Below are positions 8,694 through 16,960 of a DNA stretch of 55,675 nucleotides, piece by piece. Source of the DNA: JABHIE01 sp964584805 (GTDB taxonomy: Bacteria; Planctomycetota; UBA1135); contig CAZPAY010000016.1 in assembly GCA_964584805.1 (NCBI GenBank), positions 1 through 55,675 on the forward strand, in the 5' to 3' direction. The notes below the pieces were generated by a model, which made no database searches, was not told the DNA's origin, and saw only the letters and a list, made by a program, of their open reading frames with translations. Position 1 is the first letter of the stretch; each line of letters starts with the position of its first letter. The translations under genes and the position numbers were made by a program.

Positions 8694-9365
8694 ATGGTTG
8701 TTGTTGGCGTATGCTTGGCTGGTTCTGGGGTCTACGATGGCTCTGAAATCCATGAAGCAGTAATCACTTTGCTGGCTTTGTCGCGAGCAGGAGCTGATGT
8801 AGTTTGTTTTGCACCCGACATGAATCAGATGCATGTCGTCAATCATTTGACTGGTGAAGTCAGCGAAGGCGAGTCGCGCAATGTGCTCGTTGAATCGGCC
8901 CGTATCGCGCGGGGGGAGATTCGCAATGCCGCCGATTGCTCAGCAACTGAATGGGACGCCCTCATTGTGCCTGGCGGCTTTGGCGCAGCAAAAAACCTAT
9001 GTGATTTTGCGGTAGCTGGGCCAAACGCCACAGCTCACCCCGAAATCTCACGCTTGTTGCAAGAGACTGTCGCGGCAAAGAAGCCGTTGGGCGTGATTTG
9101 TATCTCGCCTGCCTTATGTGCCTCGGTGTTCCGCGATTCTAAGCTTGAGCCCAATCTGACTATCGGTACTGATAAGGGTACGGCTGAAGCTTTGACCGCA
9201 ATGGGTGCGCATCATGAAGAGAGCGAGGTCGCGGGCGTGCTGGTAGACGAAGCGCTTCGCATAGTGAGCACGCCTGCTTATATGCTCGCAACCGACATCT
9301 CTGAGGTCGCCGATGGCATTGAAGCTTTGGTTACCCAAGTGATGGACTTAGCCACGCGCGAGTAG
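8694..9365 (+). CDS. elbB: ElbB-type DJ-1/PfpI superfamily protein
   Basis: The 223-residue product matches the ElbB family (also annotated isoprenoid biosynthesis protein with amidotransferase-like domain), reported to act as a glyoxalase. It starts VVGVCLAGSGVYDGSEIHEA, a near-diagnostic N-terminus. It later has APDMNQMHVVNHLTGE and the nucleophile elbow GVICISPAL with Cys about 136. ATG 8694 is one of the few starts here with a good Shine-Dalgarno sequence (CCGGAG, seven bases upstream). It lies between the ferredoxin pair and a sulfatase-like gene on the same strand. The physiological substrate in this organism cannot be told from sequence. Confidence 0.9.
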   Translation: MVVVGVCLAGSGVYDGSEIHEAVITLLALSRAGADVVCFAPDMNQMHVVNHLTGEVSEGESRNVLVESARIARGEIRNAADCSATEWDALIVPGGFGAAKNLCDFAVAGPNATAHPEISRLLQETVAAKKPLGVICISPALCASVFRDSKLEPNLTIGTDKGTAEALTAMGAHHEESEVAGVLVDEALRIVSTPAYMLATDISEVADGIEALVTQVMDLATRE

Positions 9366-9370
9366 GATTA

Positions 9371-11167
9371 ATGAATATGAAGCATAGTGTTCGGTTTGCT
9401 TTTCGTTTGGGGCTTAGCCTCGCTGTTTTTGAGTTGGTGCTTTCAATATTTCTCGATGGCTTTGCCAGACTTAATGGGCTTGGTGTCTCATTGGCATTCA
9501 TCGCACCATTTGGCATTTACTGCGGTTTGTTTCGTGCTTTTCATTTCGTTTTTCAATATCGAATGGCACGATTTGCTTCTTTGCTATTGTTGGCGAGTTA
9601 CTTCGTAGCATATATTTCGCTCCACTTAATTGTGGCGAGTGATAGCGCCACTTTCTTTTTCTTGTCATGGGGTATAGGCGTTCTTTTGGCCTTTTGGATT
9701 TTTTTCAAAGTTCCATTCCAATTATTGTGGGCGAATACATTTGTTTTGGGTGCATTTTGTACGACAGCCGTACTTTTCCCCATTTGGTTCGCAGAAGACG
9801 GCATTGTCCAGCAAGAGCCAGCTTCTACTGTGACCGCTCAAGGTCCCAATGTCGTTTTGGTTTCCTTTGACACGATTCGCGCTGATGTCTTAGAGGGCTG
9901 GGGGGGCGTAGGCCTGAAAACCCCCAACTTGGCGCGCCTCGCAGAAGAGGGCGTTCTCTTTGAAAATGCGGTGGCTTCGACCCCAATTACAGGGCCTTCT
10001 CACGCCACAATGATGACAGGTATGTATGCACCTTCTCATGGCTTGAGGTCTAATATTGATACGACTATTGCCCCCGGCACACCCCTATTGGCCCAAGCAT
10101 TTGCGCAGGCTGGTTGGGCAACGGGTGGATTTGTCTCAGCCTATCCCGTGCTAGGTAAATATGGGTTTTCGAAGGGGTTTCATCATTACGATGATCGCCT
10201 ACCTGTACCTTGGGCTACGACCATCGTGCGGAAAAAATATCTTTGGTCGATGTTGCTGGGCCTCGTGATTCCCCATGGCGCAGAATCTTCAGTCTTCGCG
10301 TTGCATGTGAATGAGCGGGCGTTTGCATGGCTTGATTCCGTCCGTGAAAAGCCCTTTTTCCTTTTTCTACATTACTACGATGCGCATGGGCCCTATGAGC
10401 CCAGTGAGCCCTGGCGGCAGCAAGCGATTGATGCAGAAGCGACTGCTATGCCGAGAGCGGTATTGGAAAAAGGGCAAGAGAGCATGACGCTTTATCGTGC
10501 GGAAATCGCGCAATTAGATCATGATTTTGGGGATATGCTGCACAAGTTAAATGAGCTCGACCCTGGCTTGCAAAACACGGTGATTTTGCTCACATCCGAC
10601 CACGGGGAGTGTTTTGGAGAGGGCGGCGTCGTGAACAATCATGTCGAAAGTTTGTATGAGGCGACGCAAAGCGTGCCGATGGTGTTGCGTTTGCCTGGCG
10701 AAACCTACCGCGGCACACGATTCTCGCCAACGGTCACGCATCTTGACATTGCCCCGACTTTGTTGGCCGCTGCTGGGATTGATATCCCTGAGAGTATGAC
10801 TGAAGCACCGCTACAACTTGCTTTGTCCGGAGCCCGCACTTTGGTGAATCGCCCCGTCTATCTTGAAGCGTGGCAAAAGAAAATGCGTGAAGGCAGGAAG
10901 ATAGGGTGGAGATTTGACTCTTGGAAGTTTTTGCGTGATCTGAGAGGAGAGCGCCTTTTGTGGAATTACGCAACCCTAGCTGAGGGGGAGAACTTGTTGC
11001 ACCAAGAGACCCTTTGCGCGCAAAGGATGGAGAGAGAACTAGATGCCTTTCTCTTGGCCTTGCCAAAAGCTGTGGACACGGGCGTTGAAGTGTCCGAGCG
11101 TGATGCCTCTGCAATGGATAGTTTGGGCTATGCTGGTGATGACCAAAGCGAGGAGGGCGTGCAGTGA
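9371..11167 (+). CDS. Membrane-anchored sulfatase-like hydrolase with Thr at the nucleophile position
   Basis: Alkaline-phosphatase superfamily enzyme of 598 residues. The first ~145 residues are hydrophobic and give about four to five membrane helices. The catalytic domain follows: metal ligand Asp about 167 in SFDTIRAD, TPNLARLAEEGVLFENA, the active-site loop TPITGPSHATMMTG, and Asp410-His411 in LTSDHGECFGEGG. Type I sulfatases have Cys or Ser at the first position of CxPSR, which is converted to formylglycine. Here that position is Thr207 and Arg is replaced by His211 (T-G-P-S-H). This subclass is often annotated sulfatase, but may be a phosphatase, phosphodiesterase or phospho-group transferase. 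The ATG lies five bases after the elbB stop. Confidence 0.82.
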   Translation: MNMKHSVRFAFRLGLSLAVFELVLSIFLDGFARLNGLGVSLAFIAPFGIYCGLFRAFHFVFQYRMARFASLLLLASYFVAYISLHLIVASDSATFFFLSWGIGVLLAFWIFFKVPFQLLWANTFVLGAFCTTAVLFPIWFAEDGIVQQEPASTVTAQGPNVVLVSFDTIRADVLEGWGGVGLKTPNLARLAEEGVLFENAVASTPITGPSHATMMTGMYAPSHGLRSNIDTTIAPGTPLLAQAFAQAGWATGGFVSAYPVLGKYGFSKGFHHYDDRLPVPWATTIVRKKYLWSMLLGLVIPHGAESSVFALHVNERAFAWLDSVREKPFFLFLHYYDAHGPYEPSEPWRQQAIDAEATAMPRAVLEKGQESMTLYRAEIAQLDHDFGDMLHKLNELDPGLQNTVILLTSDHGECFGEGGVVNNHVESLYEATQSVPMVLRLPGETYRGTRFSPTVTHLDIAPTLLAAAGIDIPESMTEAPLQLALSGARTLVNRPVYLEAWQKKMREGRKIGWRFDSWKFLRDLRGERLLWNYATLAEGENLLHQETLCAQRMERELDAFLLALPKAVDTGVEVSERDASAMDSLGYAGDDQSEEGVQ

Positions 11168-12744
11168 TGTCGTTTTTCCTGCTCTACACATCATTCTTAT
11201 TCTCTCAGTGGGCGGGCTTTCCCGAAGCCGATGCTTTGCGCTATGAAATTGAGTTGTCCGCGAAACTGGCCACAAAAGAGGTGCAGGTCAAAGTGAATTA
11301 CCTCTTCCGCGCGGAGCAAGATTTGTCGCAAGTGCGCTTGCACGCTAAGGCAGGAGATGCCTGGGCAATGTCTTTTTTCGATGAACAATCGTCTATTCTT
11401 GGGTTTGAGCGTTTAGGTGAAGATGTCATCGCGATTCAACTTCCAGAACCCATTGCGGCAGGGCAGGAGTTTCGCTTTTCCGCTTCTTTGGCAGGCACCC
11501 CTCCTGATGGTCTTTATTTTCGAGAAAACCGTCAGGGCAAGATGGTGATGTTCACCGATCATTTCTCATCACGCGCTCGTGGGTGGCTTCCTTGCGAAGA
11601 TGCGCCCGAAGACCGGGCTGAGTTCGCCATGCAGCTGACCGTGCTGGGTAAGACAAGCAAAGCGCTCGATGCAATTGGCACTGGCGATTGGCGTGCCGTC
11701 CCGATGCAGACGGCGGATGCGGCCAAGGGTGCTCAACGCTGGGAGGGCACGACTCAGGCTGACATCACGACCTACTTGTTTTCCTTTGCTGTGGGGCCTT
11801 ACGATCGACTCGAAGAAAAAGGTGATGAGCGTTTGATACCTCATTATATTTTCCGAGCGGACAAACCCAAGGCGAGGCGTGGCCTGAAACATCACGCTGA
11901 ATGGATGTCCTGGATGGAATCTCGATTCGGTAAATATGTTTGGGCGAAATACTGTGTGGTACAGGTGCCCACTTTATGGGGTGGAATGGAAAACCCAGGC
12001 AACACTTGGGTCATGGAGCGTTTGTTTGACGGGCCTGACCATGGCGTAGGCACTTTGGCGCATGAATTTGTGCACCAGTGGTTTGGTGATGCAGTCGGTT
12101 ATGGCTCTTGGCAAGATGCTTGGCTGAGCGAAGGTTTTGCGACTTATTTCGGGCCGTGGCTGCATGAGTTGGCCGGCGGCCCAAGCTTGGCTACAGCTAT
12201 GCGTACGGCAAAAAAATCATGGCTTCGTGCCCAGCTTGCGCGGTCTCGGCCAATCCGCTGGGCTGGTTTTGAAAATCCAGATGAACTTTTTGGGTCGAGT
12301 GCCCCGAATACTTATAAGAAGGGTGCATGGGTCTTGCATATGCTTCGCGGCCAAATGGGCGATGAGGCATTCTTCGACGGTTTACGCATCTATGTAGAGA
12401 AGAAAAAGGGCGCACCCGCCAAGACGCTCGACTTGCTTCAAGCTTGTGAGGAAGCGTTGGGGCAAGACTTAGAGTGGTTTTTCGATCAATGGCTCAATCG
12501 ACCTGGATGCCCTGAACTGTATTTTGATTGGTCGGAGAATGGCGTGAAGGTGTCGCAAGCCCAAACAGAAGACGCCTTTCGTTTTCCGCTTTGCATTTCA
12601 TGGACCATGCCCGACGGCACTGCGTCTGAGCAGGTCTTTGAAATGACCGCAGATGAGGCTGCCTTTGAATTGCCTAAGGGCTATCGCACGCCAGTTATTG
12701 ACCCGCATGGCCAACTACTTTGGGTAAAGGCGCGTTTGCGATAA
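11167..12744 (+). CDS. M1 family zinc metallopeptidase (aminopeptidase N-like)
   Basis: Zinc aminopeptidase, about 525 residues. It has the exopeptidase signature GGMEN (WGGMENPGNTW) and the zinc motif HEFVHQWFG (His299, Glu300, His303), with Glu322 in LSEGFATYF at the expected HExxHx18E spacing. A hydrophobic start (SFFLLYTSFLFSQWAG) suggests export. It lacks the large C-terminal helical domain of PepN and resembles the shorter M1 forms. ATG 11167 shares its A with the upstream TGA, so it is translationally coupled to the sulfatase-like gene; GTG 11164 in frame is the alternative. The C-terminus carries a small beta domain (YFDWSENGVKVSQAQ). Confidence 0.9.
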   Translation: MSFFLLYTSFLFSQWAGFPEADALRYEIELSAKLATKEVQVKVNYLFRAEQDLSQVRLHAKAGDAWAMSFFDEQSSILGFERLGEDVIAIQLPEPIAAGQEFRFSASLAGTPPDGLYFRENRQGKMVMFTDHFSSRARGWLPCEDAPEDRAEFAMQLTVLGKTSKALDAIGTGDWRAVPMQTADAAKGAQRWEGTTQADITTYLFSFAVGPYDRLEEKGDERLIPHYIFRADKPKARRGLKHHAEWMSWMESRFGKYVWAKYCVVQVPTLWGGMENPGNTWVMERLFDGPDHGVGTLAHEFVHQWFGDAVGYGSWQDAWLSEGFATYFGPWLHELAGGPSLATAMRTAKKSWLRAQLARSRPIRWAGFENPDELFGSSAPNTYKKGAWVLHMLRGQMGDEAFFDGLRIYVEKKKGAPAKTLDLLQACEEALGQDLEWFFDQWLNRPGCPELYFDWSENGVKVSQAQTEDAFRFPLCISWTMPDGTASEQVFEMTADEAAFELPKGYRTPVIDPHGQLLWVKARLR

Positions 12745-12763
12745 ACGAGCCGCTTTTCGTCGT

Positions 12764-13318
12764 TTAAAATTCGAATTGAATCGCCGTCTCGATCGCATGG
12801 CGACCATGCAAGTCGGTCACATGTACTCTAAGCAAATCGCCAGCGACCACGGAATAGGGCAGAGAAAGCTCGATGTAATGCGCGTGTTCCCCCCAAGCGC
12901 GCGTTTCGCCGCGAGCGAGTAGCGTTGCGTCTTCACCTTCGCCGCTGATGAGCCAGACGCGACTTGGGTGGGGGCTCAGGACTTTCGCGTAGGCTTGGTA
13001 ACGATTTAGCTCAAAACGATAGCCGACTTCGCGGACACTTTGCGTGTGTTGTTGCCCAAGCAACCCATAGGTAGGTGCATGACCAGATTCCCAAGCATTC
13101 GCCAGGCGGGGGAAACGCTTGGCGTCAATGTCGCCATCAATGTAGGACGCACCCACACGGTCTACCCAAGGAACGGTTACGGCTGAATTTTGGTAAAGCG
13201 CAAAAAGATGGTGATCGACATTTGCCAATTTGGCCGGAAAATCGAGTGGGGTCGCGCAGGCGCCAAGCCCAAAGACAAGGGTGGCGAGCAAGAAATAGGC
13301 GGGGAGTTTGGGTGCCAT
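12764..13318 (-). CDS. Predicted lipoprotein of unknown function
   Basis: About 184 residues from ATG 13318 (MAPKLPAYFLLATLVFGLGA, then CATP). The signal sequence ends in a good lipobox, LGAC, so the mature protein should be lipid-anchored. The rest is predicted beta-rich (RFELNRYQAYAKVLSPHP; YSVVAGDLLRVHVTDL), with no motif I recognise. The frame is open back to 13336, but the first six extra residues add nothing. It converges with the M1 peptidase gene and diverges from the HD gene across a gap of about 44 bases. Confidence 0.65.
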   Translation of the reverse strand: MAPKLPAYFLLATLVFGLGACATPLDFPAKLANVDHHLFALYQNSAVTVPWVDRVGASYIDGDIDAKRFPRLANAWESGHAPTYGLLGQQHTQSVREVGYRFELNRYQAYAKVLSPHPSRVWLISGEGEDATLLARGETRAWGEHAHYIELSLPYSVVAGDLLRVHVTDLHGRHAIETAIQFEF

Positions 13319-13362
13319 GCTGCGCCAAGATAACATCCCTAGGTCCTAACCCCCCATACATC

Positions 13363-13914
13363 ATGGCAACACGCGAAGAAGTACAACAAATCTGGCCCGA
13401 GCTCGAATGGATCCAAAACAAGGAATTGCGCGAGCAAACCTTGGCTACTTGGATGCTGGCTTTTGAAAATAGCCCGCTGACCCCGAAAGATCTCGAGGAA
13501 ATCCCCTTCACCCTGCATGTCGAGAATCTGAAAGTCAGTTTCATGGATCATAAGCGGCTGGTCGTGCATATTTGCAAGACTTCCGCAAAGAGCATGGCTG
13601 AATTTCTAGGTGCTGACTTGCCCGTCGACGAAGATACGCTGCTTGCGGGCGCGATTTTGGCCGATGTCGGTAAGTTGCTCGAATACGAAAGTGTCGACGG
13701 CAAGACCGTCCAGAGTGCGCGCGGGAAGTATCTGCGCCACCCCTTTACGGGCGTTGGCCTGGCCATGGAATGCGGCGTACCTGATGCGGTTTGCCACATC
13801 ATTGCCACTCACGCAGGTGAGGGTAATCTGGTGAAACGCACGACAGAGGCATTCATCGTGCATCACATTGATTTCATGACTTACGAGCCCTTTGTGAAGG
13901 GTTTGAAGGTTTAG
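13363..13914 (+). CDS. HD-domain-like protein with an altered HD motif
   Basis: About 183 residues. The fold pattern of HD phosphohydrolases is clear: an upstream His69 (VVHICK), the segment GAILADVGKLLEY where the HD pair should be, an RHPFTGVGLAMECGVP region with the next His, then IIATHAGEG and IVHHIDFM. However, the defining HD dyad reads Ala100-Asp101, so one metal-ligand His is missing. Either the protein has lost hydrolase activity or it uses other ligands. It starts at ATG 13363 just after the divergent lipoprotein gene; no Shine-Dalgarno is visible. The same domain in active form regulates nucleotide pools or RNA, but no specific role can be given here. Confidence 0.72.
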   Translation: MATREEVQQIWPELEWIQNKELREQTLATWMLAFENSPLTPKDLEEIPFTLHVENLKVSFMDHKRLVVHICKTSAKSMAEFLGADLPVDEDTLLAGAILADVGKLLEYESVDGKTVQSARGKYLRHPFTGVGLAMECGVPDAVCHIIATHAGEGNLVKRTTEAFIVHHIDFMTYEPFVKGLKV

Positions 13915-13962
13915 AGAATCACTCGCTAACGGGGGTGCGAAAGGCGCGTAAAATGTCGCGTC

Positions 13963-16839
13963 ATGAAACGCGTCCTCCTTACCCTCCTTACATTTGGTGC
14001 AATTTGTTGCGCCGCCCTCCAGTTCACGACTCCCGCAACAGCGCAAGAGGTTCAGCCTCGCGCCTGGGAGCATGAAACCTCCGACATTGCGCCAAACGAG
14101 CGCATCCACTTTGGCCATTTTGCCAATGGGGTGCGATTTGCTTGGGTTGATAATGCTGAGCCGAAAGATCGGCTTTATTTGCGTTTGCATGTTGATGCCG
14201 GCTCTTTCGCCGAAGAGCCAAGTGAAGCCGGCATGGCTCACTATCTTGAGCACATGGCCTTTAATGGCTCCGAGCATTTTGAGGCAGGCACTCTGGTTGA
14301 GTGGTTTCAAGAGCGCGGCATGTCGTTTGGGGCTGACTTGAATGCGCACACGGCTTTTTCTGAAACTGTCTATAAGTTAGACCTACCGAATAATACTGAA
14401 GGCGACCTCCGCGAGGGCTTGCAGGTGTTGCAAGATTTTGCGTTTTTGCTCGACCTGACTGATGTTGAGGTTCAAGCTGAAAAGGGTGTGATTGATGGTG
14501 AGCAGCGCGAGCGCGATTCTGCGTCTTGGCGTGTCTTGCTTCAGTTGCTCGACAAGATTTTTGGCGGCACACTTCTGCCGACTCACCTGCCCATCGGTAC
14601 GGAAGACATCCGCGCCGCTTTTACGGGTCAGACGATTCGTGATTTTTACACCAAGTGGTATCGTCCTGAAAACATGACGCTTGTTTTGGTGGGTGATTTG
14701 CAGGGCTTAAACCCTGAGGCCCTTTTCGCTGAATTTTTTGGCCATGTACCTGTGCCGTCGACACCATTGGCAACTGAGCCAGAGATCGGCCGCGCGGACA
14801 TCCTCGACGGGGAAGAAGCGGTCTTTTCCATCTATGAGTCAGAGATTCCTTCGGTGTCCATTAGCATGGGTAAGCTCAAGCAGTTTATTGATGAGCCGCA
14901 AACCATTGAGACTTTGACGCGGGATATCCCGTTTAGCATGGCCAACGCAATGTTGAATTTGCGCTTTGCTGAGTTTGTTAAAAAGGAAGAGTGCAAATTT
15001 TTAGGCGCTTCGGCAGGGTCATCCTCACAGGGTCTTGGCGTTTTTGATGGCGCTTCGATTGATGTCAACGCTGAGCCAGAAAACTGGGAAGAGGCGCTTA
15101 TTCAGGCCGAGGTTGAGCTGCGCCGTGCGCTTAAGTTTGGCTTCCAAGAGGCTGAGCTCGATGAAGTTCGCGCCGGCATGATGCGCGGTTTGGAAGAGGC
15201 GGCAGGGCGTGCAGCGACACGCCACTCGAAGTCATTACTGGGAGATATTGTTCAAGCTTGCGAAAAACGCATCGTTCCGAGCAGCCCCGCAACCGACCTC
15301 GAGGTCGTAGGTGCAATTCTTGAAGCCATGACAGTTCAGGATTGTCTTGATGCCATGCGCGGCAAATGGAAGGGTGGCACTTTGTTGCTGTCCACGACAG
15401 GCAACCTCGACTTGGGTGAGACCGCCGTCGCAGAGCTCAAGCGCGTGCATGAGTCCGTCAAAAAGATGAAAATCGAAGCAGGCGCATCCATCAGCGTAGA
15501 GGACTTTGCATACGCTAGCGACCCAGCAGTTAAGGGCGCAGTCGTGGCACAAGGCGAAATCGCTGAGATGGATATTCAGACTTATCAGTTTGAAAACGGT
15601 GTCTTGCTTAACTTGAAAAAGACCGACTTCAAAGAGCGCCAGATTTTGTTGAGTGCTCGTGTGGGCGAAGGTTCGCTGAGTTTGGCTTCTGAAGATGCCG
15701 TCCTCGCTTATGTCGCCGGGCAAGTGCTCGACCCCGCAGGCCTCGGCAAGCACACCTCTGATGAGTTGCGCCGCATGACGGCCGGCAAAACGGTGGGTAC
15801 TTCTCTGAGTGTTGGCCCTGATGCCTTTGAGCTTGGCGGCTCTACGACTCAAGAAGATTTGCTTCTGCAACTTGAGTTGATGGTGGCCACGGTGACCGAC
15901 CCGGGCTCGCGCGATGACGGCCTGCGCTTGCTCGCCAAGCAATTGCCCATTCAACTTGAGCAAATGAAGCACATGTCGCAAGGTCCACTTGTCTTGGATT
16001 TCTTGCCTGTTTTGATGGGCGGTGACCCGCGTCATCTTCCGATGCCGGCAGAGGCAGACATCCTTGCGGTCGATATGGCGGGTATCCACGCTTGGCTCAA
16101 ACCTGCCCTTGAGGGTGCACCGGTTGAGTTGTCGATTGTGGGTGACTTTGATGTTGATGCCACGCTTGCGGCTGTTGCGCAAACATTCGGCACCATGTCA
16201 CCGCGTCGCGCGCGTTTGGATTACAGCGAGCGTCGTCAGTTTGCTGGCATGGTTGCAGGCCTAGATATGGAATCAACCATCGAGACTCAAGTCCCACAGG
16301 CCTTGGTCTTTATCGCTTACCCGGCCTGCGACGGCATCGAAGCCGCGCAACGCCGCAACTTAAGCATGTTGGGTGAAATCCTTGGCGATCGGATTCGCCT
16401 CATCGTGCGTGAAGAATTGGGTGCGGCCTACTCACCAATGGCTGGCGCCCAGGCCGACCGAGTCTTCCACAACATGGGTATGCTGCAGATCTACTCGATG
16501 GCTCAACCTGAAAATGTGCCAGAGTTGCGTGAGGCCTGTCTAAAAGTCGCCGCTGATTTGGCTGCTGGTGGCGTGACCGAAGAAGAAGCCAAGCGCATGG
16601 CCGAGCCGATTCTGAAAGGCATCCGTGACAGTAAGCGCAAGAATGGCTATTGGCTGGGCGTTTGTGGTGAAGCTCAATCGGATGCCGCGGGTCTTGAGGA
16701 TTACCTCACGGTCGAGGATTTCTTCTCAAACCTTTCCGTTAAGGATTTGTCTGCTATGGCTAAGAAATACCTCAAGCGCGATAACGCTTCCGTTCTTTCC
16801 GTAACTCCTGCCGGCGAAACCAAGCCTGCTGGCGAGTAA
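13963..16839 (+). CDS. Exported M16 family zinc peptidase (PqqL/insulinase-like)
   Basis: Large metallopeptidase of 958 residues, probably periplasmic: residues 1-27 form a signal peptide ending near TTPATAQ. The N-terminal M16 unit has the inverted zinc motif in GMAHYLEHMAFNGSEHF (His93, Glu96, His97), with a downstream Glu at about 173-180 (AEKGVIDGEQRE) and ETVYKLDLPNN. A second, inactive M16 unit follows from about residue 540, with FLPVLMGGDPRHL and REELGAAYSPMAGAQ, the latter being the substrate-binding motif. Length fits PqqL-type full-length enzymes (~930). A perfect hairpin terminator lies 37 bases after the stop. Several extended antisense ORFs inside it are shadows. Confidence 0.92.
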   Translation: MKRVLLTLLTFGAICCAALQFTTPATAQEVQPRAWEHETSDIAPNERIHFGHFANGVRFAWVDNAEPKDRLYLRLHVDAGSFAEEPSEAGMAHYLEHMAFNGSEHFEAGTLVEWFQERGMSFGADLNAHTAFSETVYKLDLPNNTEGDLREGLQVLQDFAFLLDLTDVEVQAEKGVIDGEQRERDSASWRVLLQLLDKIFGGTLLPTHLPIGTEDIRAAFTGQTIRDFYTKWYRPENMTLVLVGDLQGLNPEALFAEFFGHVPVPSTPLATEPEIGRADILDGEEAVFSIYESEIPSVSISMGKLKQFIDEPQTIETLTRDIPFSMANAMLNLRFAEFVKKEECKFLGASAGSSSQGLGVFDGASIDVNAEPENWEEALIQAEVELRRALKFGFQEAELDEVRAGMMRGLEEAAGRAATRHSKSLLGDIVQACEKRIVPSSPATDLEVVGAILEAMTVQDCLDAMRGKWKGGTLLLSTTGNLDLGETAVAELKRVHESVKKMKIEAGASISVEDFAYASDPAVKGAVVAQGEIAEMDIQTYQFENGVLLNLKKTDFKERQILLSARVGEGSLSLASEDAVLAYVAGQVLDPAGLGKHTSDELRRMTAGKTVGTSLSVGPDAFELGGSTTQEDLLLQLELMVATVTDPGSRDDGLRLLAKQLPIQLEQMKHMSQGPLVLDFLPVLMGGDPRHLPMPAEADILAVDMAGIHAWLKPALEGAPVELSIVGDFDVDATLAAVAQTFGTMSPRRARLDYSERRQFAGMVAGLDMESTIETQVPQALVFIAYPACDGIEAAQRRNLSMLGEILGDRIRLIVREELGAAYSPMAGAQADRVFHNMGMLQIYSMAQPENVPELREACLKVAADLAAGGVTEEEAKRMAEPILKGIRDSKRKNGYWLGVCGEAQSDAAGLEDYLTVEDFFSNLSVKDLSAMAKKYLKRDNASVLSVTPAGETKPAGE

Positions 16840-16876
16840 GCATCGGGAAAATAAGCGAGTCATCGCGTAATAAATT

Positions 16877-16923
16877 GAGGCCGCTGGCGATTGAATTCGC
16901 CAGCGGCCTCATGTGTTGTTTTT
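16877..16923 (+). terminator. Terminator after the M16 peptidase gene
   Basis: A perfect 14-bp stem (GAGGCCGCTGGCGA / TCGCCAGCGGCCTC, 16877-16890 and 16897-16910) with a six-base loop is followed by ATGTGTTGTTTTT on the + strand. The aconitase-family gene converges from the other side, and the hairpin may also help end that transcript. Confidence 0.75.
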
Positions 16924-16960
16924 CTGGCGGATGGCGTGCACCGCCCGCTTCATGGGGGGG

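Noticed and set aside
15235..16182. Long antisense ORF of 315 codons inside the M16 peptidase gene
   Set aside because: The + strand frame has clear M16 motifs throughout, and the antisense product is His/Arg/Gln-rich without a domain, as expected from a coding shadow.
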